From NCBI RefSeq assembly GCF_001984715.1, contig NZ_MSPR01000010.1:30159-94158 (forward strand): DNA of 64,000 nt, in the 5' to 3' direction. Positions 8,808-17,327 of the stretch are shown piece after piece; positions within the stretch are counted from its first letter, which is position 1, and the number at the start of each line of letters is the position of its first letter. Source of the DNA: Streptococcus azizii (GTDB lineage Bacteria > Bacillota > Bacilli > Lactobacillales > Streptococcaceae). Both the position numbers and the translations under genes were made by a program. The notes under the pieces were generated by a model. That model made no database searches, had not been told where the DNA came from, and was given only the letters and a program-made list of their open reading frames with translations.

Positions 8808-9356
8808 ATGGCCCGTATTACCCTAGCCGTTACAGGCTCCATATCAGCCTACAAAGCAGCAGATTTGACCAGCCAACTGGGAAAGTTAGGTCATTTCGTC
8901 ACGATTTTAATGACTGATGCCGCTACCCAATTCATCACCCCGCTGACCCTTCAAGCTCTCTCGAAAAATCTTGTCCATACCGATGTAATGGTGGAGGAAA
9001 AACCTAACTCTATCAAGCACATTGATTTGGCCAAACAGACAGATCTCTTTCTTGTGGCACCTGCTTCTGCACAAACCATTGCCAAACTTGCTCATGGCTT
9101 TGCAGACAATATCGTTACAGCAGTCGCATTAGCTCTTCCTGCTACTACACCAAGACTCATCGCTCCGGCTATGAATACCAATATGTACCAAAACCCTGCC
9201 ACTCAAGAAAATTTACAACGGCTTCAAGGCTACGGATTTGTAGAAATCCCTCCTCGGAATGCCTTGCTTACCTGCGGTGATGTTGGAACAGGCGCCCTAG
9301 CTACCGTCGATGTTATTTTAGAGAAAGTGAGTAAAACGCTTCATGAAACAAACTAA
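8808..9356 (+). CDS. coaC: Phosphopantothenoylcysteine decarboxylase
   Basis: 182 residues, an HFCD-family flavoprotein that decarboxylates phosphopantothenoylcysteine. Starts ITLAVTGSISAYKA (FMN-binding G-S-I segment), has LVAPASAQTIAKLAHG and the substrate-binding APAMNTNMYQNPAT block, with the late cysteine in LLTCGDVGTGAL. AAAGGAG upstream of the ATG at 8808. Overlaps panT by 14 bp; second gene of the coaB-coaC-panT unit. Confidence 0.96.
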   Translation: MARITLAVTGSISAYKAADLTSQLGKLGHFVTILMTDAATQFITPLTLQALSKNLVHTDVMVEEKPNSIKHIDLAKQTDLFLVAPASAQTIAKLAHGFADNIVTAVALALPATTPRLIAPAMNTNMYQNPATQENLQRLQGYGFVEIPPRNALLTCGDVGTGALATVDVILEKVSKTLHETN

Positions 9357-9912
9357 ATCAACCCAAGTTGCAACCCTATCTCTCTTTTTTGCCGTCATGA
9401 TTGTGATAGACATTCTAAGCTCTGTTTTCTTTAATCTATTACCAGTTCCTATTAAACCGACCATTGTTCACATCCCAGTAATCATTGCGTCTATCTTATA
9501 TGGACCAAAAGTCGGGGCAACTCTAGGGGGTATGATGGGGATTTTGAGCGTCGTTCACAATACCATTATCTTATTGCCAACCAGCTACCTCTTTTCTCCC
9601 TTCGTTGAAAACGGGCAATGGTACTCCCTCATTGTCGCCATTGTTCCTCGGATTTTAATCGGAGTAAGCCCCTATATCATCTATCGTTTATCCCCCAAGC
9701 GTATCGGGCTGGTCGTTGCTGGGGCTATTGGCTCTATGACCAATACCGTCTTTGTTCTCGGAAGTATCTTCTTCCTCTTTTCTTCCATCTATAACGGGGA
9801 TGTAAAAGCCATGCTCGCAACGATTATCGGGACAAATTCAATCGCCGAAATGATCATTGCAGCCTTTTTAACAGCAGCTATTATTCCTACCTTGCAAAAA
9901 GCAAAAAAATAA
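9343..9912 (+). CDS. panT: ECF transporter substrate-binding (S) component, predicted pantothenate
   Basis: 189-residue integral membrane protein with about six hydrophobic segments and the S-component signature region near the N-terminus (VATLSLFFAVMIVIDIL). ECF S components use a shared energising module (EcfA/A'/T) encoded elsewhere. Placement directly behind coaB-coaC, overlapping coaC by 14 bp, supports pantothenate as substrate, the role predicted for PanT in Firmicutes. This rests on context rather than on residues. A weak hairpin follows the stop. Confidence 0.8.
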   Translation: MKQTKSTQVATLSLFFAVMIVIDILSSVFFNLLPVPIKPTIVHIPVIIASILYGPKVGATLGGMMGILSVVHNTIILLPTSYLFSPFVENGQWYSLIVAIVPRILIGVSPYIIYRLSPKRIGLVVAGAIGSMTNTVFVLGSIFFLFSSIYNGDVKAMLATIIGTNSIAEMIIAAFLTAAIIPTLQKAKK

Positions 9913-9920
9913 AAAGAAAA

Positions 9921-9943
9921 TCACGTGAAAGCGTGCTTTTTCA
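9921..9943 (+). terminator. Weak terminator after panT
   Basis: CACG-TGAAAG-CGTG stem followed by CTTTTTC, immediately after the panT stop. Confidence 0.45.
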
Positions 9944-9955
9944 TTTCAAAAATGG

Positions 9956-9961
9956 TATAAT
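9956..9961 (+). promoter_or_regulatory. -10 box for the phosphoglucomutase gene
   Basis: Extended -10 TGGTATAAT with hexamer at 9956-9961, about 40 nt before the ATG at 10002. No good -35 hexamer was found. Confidence 0.5.
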
Positions 9962-10001
9962 GAAAGCGTTTAATAGAATATTATAAAAAGGAGAACTTAC
10001 A

Positions 10002-11723
10002 ATGACCTATCAAGAACAGTATCAAACATGGCTCGATTATGCAGAACTTCCTGATTATTTACAGGAAGACTTGCGTAAAATGGATGAAAAAACCAAAGAA
10101 GATGCCTTTTATACATCGCTTGAATTTGGAACAGCTGGTATGCGTGGTCTGATTGGCGCAGGTACTAACCGCATCAATATTTACGTTGTCCGCCAAGCGA
10201 CGGAAGGTTTGGCTCGCCTCATCGAGTCAAAAGGTCAAGAAGCCAAGGAAAGAGGGGTTGCCATCGCCTATGATTCCCGCCACTTCTCACAAGAATTCGC
10301 CTTTGATGCAGCTCGAGTTCTCGCTCAACACGGTATCAAAGCCTATGTCTTTGAAGAACTGCGTCCGACCCCTGAGCTATCTTTTGCTGTTCGCCATCTC
10401 CACACTGTCGCTGGAATCATGATTACTGCCAGCCACAACCCCGCTCCTTATAATGGATACAAGGTGTATGGTGAAGACGGAGGGCAAATGCCTCCAGCAG
10501 ATGCGGATGCCTTGACAGACTATATCCGCGACATCACCGATCCATTTACGATTCCTGTAGCAGAGTTGGAGGCCGCACAAAGCACAGGGCTTATCGAAGT
10601 GATTGGGGAAGCAGTTGATAGTGAATATCTGAAAGAAATCAAAGATGTTAATATCAACCAGAGTCTCATCAATGAGTATGGTCGCGATATGAAAATTGTC
10701 TTTACTCCACTTCACGGTACCGGTGAGATGCTCGCCCGTCGTGCATTGGCACAAGCAGGTTTTGAGTCTGTCCAAGTCGTAGAAAGCCAGGCAAATCCTG
10801 ATCCAAACTTCTCAACTGTGAAATCACCAAATCCAGAAAGCCAATCTGCTTTTGCTCTTGCAGAAGAATTAGGACGCCAAGTAGATGCAGATGTACTGGT
10901 AGCTACAGATCCAGATGCAGACCGCCTCGGAGTAGAAATCCGCCAAGCTGATGGTAGCTATCGTAATCTTTCTGGTAACCAAATTGGAGCCCTTATCGCC
11001 AAATACATCTTGGAAGCCCACAAGCAAGCAGGAACCCTGCCAGCAAATGCTGCGCTTGCTAAATCTATCGTCTCTACTGAACTCGTTACCAAGATTGCAG
11101 AAAGCTATGGCGCAACCATGTTCAACGTCTTGACTGGCTTCAAATTTATCGCAGAAAAAATCCAAGAATTTGAAGAGACGGACAACCATACCTATATGTT
11201 TGGATTCGAGGAAAGTTTCGGCTACCTCATCAAACCATTCGTGCGTGATAAAGATGCCATCCAAGCCGTCCTTATCGTTGCAGAAATTGCGGCTTACTAC
11301 CGCTCTAAAGGTTTGACCTTGGCTGATGGTATCGACCAAATCTTCGCTGAATATGGTTACTATGCAGAAAAAACGATTTCTGTCACTCTATCTGGTGTAG
11401 ATGGCAAAGCTGAAATCAAGAAAATCATGGACAAGTTCCGCAGCAATGCTCCTGCACAATTCAACCAAACAGATATTGCTCTACTAGAAGATTTCCAAGA
11501 ACAAATAGCAACGGATAAAGAAGGCAAGGTTACTACCTTGACTACTCCACCAAGCAATGTCTTGAAATATACCTTGACAGACGACTCTTGGTTTGCTGTT
11601 CGCCCATCTGGTACCGAACCAAAAATCAAGTTCTACATCGCGACAGTTGGTACAGATATGGCTAATGCAGAAGAAAAGATTGCAGCCATTGAAGCTGAAA
11701 TCAATGCATTTGTAAAAGACTAA
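10002..11723 (+). CDS. pgm: Phosphoglucomutase (alpha-D-phosphohexomutase family)
   Basis: 573 residues, the long PgcA-type enzyme converting glucose 6-phosphate and glucose 1-phosphate, needed for UDP-glucose and cell-surface polysaccharides. All four family loops are present: the phosphoserine loop TASHNPAPYNGYK (about 142-154), metal loop ATDPDADRLG (about 305), sugar loop GFEESFGYL (about 403) and phosphate loop RPSGTEPKIKFY (near 535). AAGGAG precedes the ATG. Single gene with its own -10 box and a terminator behind. Confidence 0.96.
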   Translation: MTYQEQYQTWLDYAELPDYLQEDLRKMDEKTKEDAFYTSLEFGTAGMRGLIGAGTNRINIYVVRQATEGLARLIESKGQEAKERGVAIAYDSRHFSQEFAFDAARVLAQHGIKAYVFEELRPTPELSFAVRHLHTVAGIMITASHNPAPYNGYKVYGEDGGQMPPADADALTDYIRDITDPFTIPVAELEAAQSTGLIEVIGEAVDSEYLKEIKDVNINQSLINEYGRDMKIVFTPLHGTGEMLARRALAQAGFESVQVVESQANPDPNFSTVKSPNPESQSAFALAEELGRQVDADVLVATDPDADRLGVEIRQADGSYRNLSGNQIGALIAKYILEAHKQAGTLPANAALAKSIVSTELVTKIAESYGATMFNVLTGFKFIAEKIQEFEETDNHTYMFGFEESFGYLIKPFVRDKDAIQAVLIVAEIAAYYRSKGLTLADGIDQIFAEYGYYAEKTISVTLSGVDGKAEIKKIMDKFRSNAPAQFNQTDIALLEDFQEQIATDKEGKVTTLTTPPSNVLKYTLTDDSWFAVRPSGTEPKIKFYIATVGTDMANAEEKIAAIEAEINAFVKD

Positions 11724-11754
11724 TCCTCTAAACCCGGGCCTCGACCCCTGGTAT

Positions 11755-11793
11755 TCCAGATGATCCCCTGTGATTGTCTGGAAGGGGATTTTT
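11755..11793 (+). terminator. Terminator after pgm
   Basis: Stem TCCAGAtgATC / GATtgTCTGGA (11755-11782) with a CCCTGT loop, then GGGGATTTTTG; the GGGG can also pair with CCCC at 11745-11748. Confidence 0.7.
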
Positions 11794-11894
11794 GAGACTC
11801 AGGATCAAAAATGAAATGTAAAACTGCAAAGGAGTTTGCTTCTGCCCGCACTACTTAAAATAAATAGCAAATGATACTACCTATAGGTAGCTAT

Positions 11895-11943
11895 AGAAAC
11901 ACAAATAAAGATTGAGGAACTCTCAATCTTTATTTGTGTTTCT
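11895..11943. repeat. Perfect 22-bp inverted repeat (hairpin)
   Basis: Left arm begins AGAAACACAAATAAAGATTG (11895-11916), loop GAACT, right arm is its exact complement (11922-11943). It is preceded by a small palindrome CTACCTATAGGTAG. It could be a bidirectional terminator between convergent pgm and mutY, but the flanking T tract is poor. Confidence 0.75.
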
Positions 11944-11969
11944 AATCCTTTCACAGGAAATCTAACATT

Positions 11970-12222
11970 GGGAAAAGTCCACCATAAAGGAAGTGATTCT
12001 TTTGGAAATAAGATAGTATGCTACATATTTGTGAGCCACCCTAACAGGTTCATACTTACAGACACTTATCTAATTGGATTACAAACCGAATTCTACAATT
12101 CCTTCATCATTTATACAGATCACATGTAATCAATATAGGGTAGCTTGATAGGTATTTATTTGAATGTAATAAACCGACTCAGTATCTATGGAGTCTATAG
12201 TAAAATCTGGTGGACTTCTCCC
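11970..12222. mobile_element. Possible miniature element or IS remnant with 15-bp terminal inverted repeats
   Basis: GGGAAAAGTCCACCA (11970-11984) and TGGTGGACTTCTCCC (12208-12222) are inverted repeats matching at 14 of 15 bases and bounding about 253 bp with no open frame. Clear target duplications were not seen. Family not recognised. Confidence 0.4.
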
Positions 12223-12369
12223 CTTACCTCCTCTCCTTGGAGAAGAACTTGTAAGCTATTAAGTGCTTCTTCTTTCCTTCTTTTCACCTCTATCATATCA
12301 TTTTTGTAAAGCGTTTTCAAGAATTTATAAGCACTTCTATCACGATTTTTGTGTATTTTTTGCAGGCTA

Positions 12370-13527
12370 TCATTTCAAGTCTTGCTTTCCAGCCAAATAA
12401 CTATCCCACATCTTTTGTTGTGGCTTAGCAAAAGGATAGCGGTGAAAGTCTTCGACCGCAACCCAGCGGATTTCTCGCTCCGTTGGCAGGAGTGTACTTG
12501 AAGCAAGTCCTTCTAAAAGCTCAATCTGCCATTTACGATGACTAAAGACATGCTGAACAGGGGAAAATTGCTCTGCCTGCCATTCAATTATTAACGGATA
12601 CAGCTGCTTAAATTCACTCCGAACATCAACTGGTGGACTATCTTCTGCTACCTCAAACAAGGATAGCTGTGGGGAGTTAGCCTCTCCTTTTTTTAGTAAG
12701 GGAAAAGACCAAAAGCCCTCTAGTAGGCTGGACTGCTGATTTTTTTCGAGTAAAAATTCATTCTTTTCATTGCGGATAATGAAGGCCTGATAAGCAACTG
12801 GTACGGGCTTTTTCTTAGGTGCTTTTATCGGATATTTCTCCATGGTTCCATTGCGATATGCTGCACTAAACTCCTTAATCGGACTATCTTCAGGTCGTGG
12901 ATGAAGCGGTGATTCAATGTCTGACCCCAAATCCATTAGGGCTTGATTAAAATCTCCCGGTCTGGTCGGATCAATCAATTCCTCCATGATTGCTTGAAAA
13001 ATTTTACGGTTCCCCGGTACACCAATATCATAATCCACTTCAAACAAACGGCTCATAACCCGCATGACATTCCCATCCACGGCTGGCTCTGGTAAGTTAA
13101 AAGCGATACTAGCAATAGCCCCTGCGGTATAAGGTCCGATTCCTTTCAGACTAACAATTTCCTCATAAGTTTTTGGAAAGGAACCATTAAAATCTACCAT
13201 CATTTGCTGGGCAGCCTTTTGCATATTGCGTACCCGTGAATAATAGCCCAGACCCTCCCAGAGCTTTAATAGCATTTCTTCTGGTGCTTCTGCCAATGCT
13301 CTAATCGTTGGTAGGTGGTGTAAAAAACGCTCATAATAGGGTTTGACCGTATCAACCCGCGTTTGCTGGAGCATAATTTCAGAGACCCAAATCGCATATG
13401 GATCTTTAGTACGACGCCAGGGTAAATCGCGCTTATTGTCATCGTACCACTGGAGCAAAACTTTTCTGAATGCTTCTATCTTGTCGTGCGGCCACATTTC
13501 AATGCCGTATTTTTTAAAATCAAACAT
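12370..13527 (-). CDS. mutY: A/G-specific adenine glycosylase without Fe-S cluster
   Basis: 385 residues from the ATG at 13527. Removes adenine mispaired with 8-oxoguanine. Visible: the catalytic glutamate in SEIMLQQTRVD (E50), helix-hairpin-helix LKGIGPYTAGAIAS (128-140) and catalytic aspartate in AVDGNVMRV (D151). A C-terminal NUDIX-like 8-oxoG recognition domain follows from about 235. The usual four-cysteine [4Fe-4S] loop is absent: at 205-222 the sequence is ESPLHPRPEDSPIKEF with no cysteine, as in other streptococcal MutY proteins. The ATG lies 6 nt after an extended -10 box with no ribosome site, suggesting a leaderless mRNA; a further ATG at 13497 also lacks one. Confidence 0.95.
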   Translation of the reverse strand: MFDFKKYGIEMWPHDKIEAFRKVLLQWYDDNKRDLPWRRTKDPYAIWVSEIMLQQTRVDTVKPYYERFLHHLPTIRALAEAPEEMLLKLWEGLGYYSRVRNMQKAAQQMMVDFNGSFPKTYEEIVSLKGIGPYTAGAIASIAFNLPEPAVDGNVMRVMSRLFEVDYDIGVPGNRKIFQAIMEELIDPTRPGDFNQALMDLGSDIESPLHPRPEDSPIKEFSAAYRNGTMEKYPIKAPKKKPVPVAYQAFIIRNEKNEFLLEKNQQSSLLEGFWSFPLLKKGEANSPQLSLFEVAEDSPPVDVRSEFKQLYPLIIEWQAEQFSPVQHVFSHRKWQIELLEGLASSTLLPTEREIRWVAVEDFHRYPFAKPQQKMWDSYLAGKQDLK

Positions 13528-13533
13528 AAGACC

Positions 13534-13542
13534 AGTATACCA
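13534..13542 (-). promoter_or_regulatory. mutY extended -10, apparently leaderless
   Basis: Minus-strand TGGTATACT (hexamer 13534-13539), 6 nt before the mutY ATG; no Shine-Dalgarno in between and no good -35. Confidence 0.55.
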
Positions 13543-13564
13543 CAAACATCGCCTCTCCCTCTAG

Positions 13565-13628
13565 TTATACTCACTTAATTTATACCTAAAGGTAGCCACA
13601 GCTGTAATTGACTAAAACTGAAAAAAAT
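13565..13628 (+). repeat. Partial copy of the TATAGTC miniature element
   Basis: TATACTCACTTAATTTATAC followed by CTAAAGGTAGCCACAGCTGT and AATTGACTAAAACTGAAA matches the left end of the longer element at 26332-26701 nearly base for base, then similarity ends. No matching right end was recognised; a TATAGTTGTTTCACTTT segment near 13654 is a weak candidate. Confidence 0.55.
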
Positions 13629-13858
13629 CAAATAGAAGCAGGGAGGGATGATATAGTTGTTTCACTTTAAAACATGACGACTACGCTTATCAGTTGTCAC
13701 TAGGCTTAGCTATCATGACGAGAAGCAATCCGCTCTTGTTCAGTAGCCCCTATAGCTTCTCTTAACTAGATACTAGCTACAACTGCTCTCCCGATTCAGA
13801 TTCCCTTTTCCTTCCTTCTTTCTTGCCAGCTATCTATCTCATGTTTGAACCTAGCTTC
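13629..13858. other. Gene-free interval upstream of mutY
   Basis: With the partial repeat at 13565-13628 this makes about 330 bp without a gene, between the mutY promoter and the 3' end of the ABC exporter operon. No open frame with coding character, terminator or RNA structure was recognised. Confidence 0.4.
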
Positions 13859-15592
13859 TTATTCCTGCTCCATCTGACTGGTCTGCAGTTGATAATAAAA
13901 TCCTTTTGCCTGCATAAGCTGCACATGATTTCCCTGCTCCACAATCCGACCTGCTTTCATAACCAGAATCAGATCTGCTGCCTGAATGGTTGATAGACGG
14001 TGGGCAATGATAAAGCTGGTTCTTCCTTGCATCAGACGTTCAAAGGCTTGTTGCACCAGCATTTCCGTCCGCGTATCAATTGATGAAGTCGCTTCATCCA
14101 AAATCAGAATTTTAGGTGGATGAACAAAGACGCGAGCGATTGACAGCAACTGTCGCTGTCCTTGGGATAAAGACGCTCCTCCATCTGTCAATATCGTGTC
14201 ATAGCCTTGCGGTAACTGACGAATAAAGAAATCTGCATTGGCTGCTTTTGCAGCCTCTACTACCGTTTCTCGCGTCACACCGGGGTAGCCATAGGCAATA
14301 TTTTCATGAATAGTTCCTGTCCTGATCCATGTCTCCTGTAAGACCATTCCGATTTGTTTTCTAAAATCAGATCTACGATAGTGTGAAATGGGCACACCAT
14401 CCAGCAAAATCCTCCCCTTATCAACCTCATAAAAACGCATTAAAAGATTGATAACTGTAGATTTCCCAGCACCCGTCGGTCCGACGATAGCCACCCTAGC
14501 ACCTGCTGGTACCTCGATTGTCAAATCTTCAATCAGAGGTTGCAAAGGAAGATAGGAAAAATCAACCTCCTCAAATTGAATCTGCCCGCCTACCCCTTCT
14601 CCTAGCAAGGCTAGTCCATCTCCATCATCAATAGAGTTTTGAGCCAGTATTTCAAACAGTCGCTCAGCACAGGCAAGCGCACTCTGCAATTCTGAGAGAA
14701 CCGATGATATGTCATTAAAAGGTCTTGTATATTGGCTCGCATAATTCAAAAAAGTTGTCAGTTCTCCCACAGTGAAGGTCCCAGATATAATCCGCAGAGC
14801 ACCAATTCCGGCTAACAAGGCATAGATTAAGGCGTTAATAAAGCGCATCATAGGATTGCTGGTAGCAGAGGAAAAAATGGCCGCTTGAGAATGGCTTGCA
14901 TAGGTTTGATTAGCTATTTCAAACCTGTCCATCAACTGAGCCTGGGCATTAAACGTCTGAATCAGAGACAGCTGACGGATACTTTCTTCCATTAGTTCGG
15001 TCTGCTGCCCTCGTGAGACAGTCTGCTTTTGATAGGAATCATAGCTTTTTTGCGCAATAAAATGAGCGACAAAAAGCGAGAATGGGGTTAGAACAACCAC
15101 TAAAATCATCATGATCATGTCTAGCCTTACCATGCTAAAAATTGTTAAAAAAATAGTTAGGATTCCAATCAAAAATTGGCTGAACATCATGGTCAAGCCA
15201 TTGGTCAACTGCTCACTGTCACTGGCAATACGAGCCACAATATCTCCGACACTATGGCGGTCTAGGTAAGAGAGCGGCAAGCTATGAAGTTTCTTATACA
15301 CTTCTTCTCGCAACTCATCCATCATGCGAAAAATCAGTTGATTGACAAGGAGCGGTAAAAAGAATTGGACTATCGTATTGATACCAATCACGAATGCCAT
15401 GGTCAGTAGTAAGTGGACAAATAGACCTAATTGCTCATCGACCAAGACCGCATCTACTGCCTTCCCAATCAGGACTGGTAAATAGACAGATAAGACAACC
15501 TGACCCAAACTGACAAGCAAGATTGCAAGGAGGCGAGCAGGTTGTCGTAGTATACGAGTCAAAAGCTGAATCAAACCGGACTTAACTTTCAT
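13859..15592 (-). CDS. ABC exporter subunit B (canonical ATPase site residues)
   Basis: 577 residues from the ATG at 15592 (AGGAGGTG 4-6 nt upstream). Six-helix exporter membrane domain (1-320) fused to an ATPase domain: Walker A GPTGAGKST, Walker B ILILDEATSSID with the catalytic glutamate, H-loop IIAHRLSTI. The signature is the unusual LSQGQRQLL. It overlaps the upstream subunit gene by 11 bp. The partner has Asp in place of the catalytic Glu, so the pair looks like a heterodimeric exporter (YfiB/YfiC or TM287/288 type) with one active and one degenerate site. Substrate not determinable. Confidence 0.92.
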   Translation of the reverse strand: MKVKSGLIQLLTRILRQPARLLAILLVSLGQVVLSVYLPVLIGKAVDAVLVDEQLGLFVHLLLTMAFVIGINTIVQFFLPLLVNQLIFRMMDELREEVYKKLHSLPLSYLDRHSVGDIVARIASDSEQLTNGLTMMFSQFLIGILTIFLTIFSMVRLDMIMMILVVVLTPFSLFVAHFIAQKSYDSYQKQTVSRGQQTELMEESIRQLSLIQTFNAQAQLMDRFEIANQTYASHSQAAIFSSATSNPMMRFINALIYALLAGIGALRIISGTFTVGELTTFLNYASQYTRPFNDISSVLSELQSALACAERLFEILAQNSIDDGDGLALLGEGVGGQIQFEEVDFSYLPLQPLIEDLTIEVPAGARVAIVGPTGAGKSTVINLLMRFYEVDKGRILLDGVPISHYRRSDFRKQIGMVLQETWIRTGTIHENIAYGYPGVTRETVVEAAKAANADFFIRQLPQGYDTILTDGGASLSQGQRQLLSIARVFVHPPKILILDEATSSIDTRTEMLVQQAFERLMQGRTSFIIAHRLSTIQAADLILVMKAGRIVEQGNHVQLMQAKGFYYQLQTSQMEQE

Positions 15593-17327
15593 GAGACACC
15601 TCCTGAACATGCTGAGAGTGTGCAATCTCTTGGTAGACAGGACAGGTCTGAAGCAACTCCGCATGGCACCCCAAGCCAACTTGCTGCCCCTGATCCAATA
15701 CCAAAATTTGATCGGCCTTTGAGAGACTCGTGGTTCGCTGGGAGACCATGATTAGTAATTTCTCAGGTAAGGCTTGCTGGATAGCTGACAGCAATTTCCT
15801 CTCGGTCAGATAATCCAAAGCTGAGGTCGCATCATCTAATATCAAGATAGGCGCTTCTTGCAAGAGAGCTCGTGCAATGGTCAAACGTTGTCGTTGCCCT
15901 CCTGAAAAATTGCGGCCAAAGGCTTCAACAGTTGTCTCCAACCCACCTTTTTCAAGAATAAAATCCTTGGCCTGCGCCATTTCTAAAGCCCACCACAAGT
16001 TTTCATCTGATGCTCCTTCCTTACCTAGTAAAAGGTTAGAACGCACTGTCCCACTAAAGAGTTGGGCTTCCTGCCCAACCACGGCAAATTGTCCACGCCA
16101 TTCCCTTAAGTTCAGTGGAAAATGACCGTCTGGCTTAAATAAGGCTAGTTGTGTAGCATCCACTGGATAGAGGCGCAAGAATAAATCAAGCAAGGTCGAC
16201 TTACCAGCACCTGTTCCGCCAATGATACCAAAAAATTCTCCTTTCTTTACCCGAAATGAAAGATTCGTCAAAGCATTTTCTCCAGTTTTGGTATAGGCAA
16301 AGGATAGGTTCTCAGCAATTAAAGTCCACTCCTTTGATAGCCTGAAATCACCCAAAGGCTCATCAATATCTTCTGATTCTTGCTCAAAAATCTCATTCAA
16401 ACGACTAGCGCTGATAAAACTTTGATTTAGGCTAGAAATAACCATGACCATCTTCACTAATTCCACTAAAATTTGAGACAGATAATTGATAAGAGCAACC
16501 AGCATTCCCTGCTCTAGTATCCCCTGACCGATTGCCATCCTTCCTTGATATAGCAGAATCAGTAGGGTAGCATTCACCACTAAAAATGTTGCTGGAGTGA
16601 GTAAGGATGTCCAGAAACCTGCCGTTAATTGCTGATAAAGATAGGTTTTGTTCACCTTTTGGAAGATTTTTATCTCCCTCATACCTTGTCCAAAGGCACG
16701 AATAACCCGCATTCCTGCAATGCTTTCTCGCACTTGTCCCACCAGACTATCTAAACTTTTCCTCATCAGAAGGTAGGACCTACTTACCATTATAGAAACA
16801 GCAGAGACAATGAAAAACAAGAGAAGAATCATACCTAAGAAGTTCAGCGATAGGCCGGGACTAATGTAAAAGGCCATCACTAGGGAACCAAATACCACAA
16901 TCGGTGCCCGCAAGAAAAGGCGTAAAAAGATGTTGATGCCCGTCTGAATCTGTAAAGTATCACTCGCCAAGCGTGTCAGTAAACTATCGCTTGATAGACG
17001 GTCGCGGCTAGACTTGGGCAGAGACAGTATTTTTTTATAAAGATCTTGGGTGAGTTCCTTGGTGTAGCCCACTGCTGCCTTGGCTGAATAGTATTGAGCA
17101 GTCACAGCCACAATGACACCAACTACTGCAAAAAGGACCAGTAACAAAATCATAGCAATCAACTGACCGTGATTGCTATGAGGAATAATCGTATCAAGAA
17201 TAAAGGCAATAACGAGGGGGACAGCCAATTCAAAGCATGCCTCCATCAGTTTGAATAAAGGAGCAAGAATCGCTTCTTTTAGATAGCCTTTTCCGTACTT
17301 CCTAAATCGTTTCAAATTATTTTTCAT
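15582..17327 (-). CDS. ABC exporter subunit A (degenerate catalytic site)
   Basis: 581 residues. Exporter membrane domain (about 1-320), then ATPase domain with Walker A GGTGAGKST, signature NFSGGQRQR and Walker B ILILDDATSALD, where Asp replaces the catalytic Glu. The H-loop is also altered (MVSQRTTSL instead of a histidine), so this subunit forms the degenerate half of a heterodimer with the next gene. Its start overlaps the end of pta by 11 bp and its end overlaps subunit B by 11 bp, tying an exporter to a central-metabolism operon. Confidence 0.92.
   Translation of the reverse strand: MKNNLKRFRKYGKGYLKEAILAPLFKLMEACFELAVPLVIAFILDTIIPHSNHGQLIAMILLLVLFAVVGVIVAVTAQYYSAKAAVGYTKELTQDLYKKILSLPKSSRDRLSSDSLLTRLASDTLQIQTGINIFLRLFLRAPIVVFGSLVMAFYISPGLSLNFLGMILLLFFIVSAVSIMVSRSYLLMRKSLDSLVGQVRESIAGMRVIRAFGQGMREIKIFQKVNKTYLYQQLTAGFWTSLLTPATFLVVNATLLILLYQGRMAIGQGILEQGMLVALINYLSQILVELVKMVMVISSLNQSFISASRLNEIFEQESEDIDEPLGDFRLSKEWTLIAENLSFAYTKTGENALTNLSFRVKKGEFFGIIGGTGAGKSTLLDLFLRLYPVDATQLALFKPDGHFPLNLREWRGQFAVVGQEAQLFSGTVRSNLLLGKEGASDENLWWALEMAQAKDFILEKGGLETTVEAFGRNFSGGQRQRLTIARALLQEAPILILDDATSALDYLTERKLLSAIQQALPEKLLIMVSQRTTSLSKADQILVLDQGQQVGLGCHAELLQTCPVYQEIAHSQHVQEVSHES

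Larger units (their letters stand above)
11794..12369. other. Gene-free interval with a long hairpin and a possible miniature element
   Basis: Between the pgm terminator and mutY no open frame with coding character was found. It contains a 22-bp perfect inverted repeat (11895-11943) and a pair of 15-bp inverted repeats about 250 bp apart (11970-11984 and 12208-12222). The rest is AT-rich with no recognised signal. Confidence 0.5.

Noticed and set aside
10869..11339. 156-codon open frame on the minus strand
   Set aside because: Antisense to the conserved phosphoglucomutase gene and without recognisable motifs.
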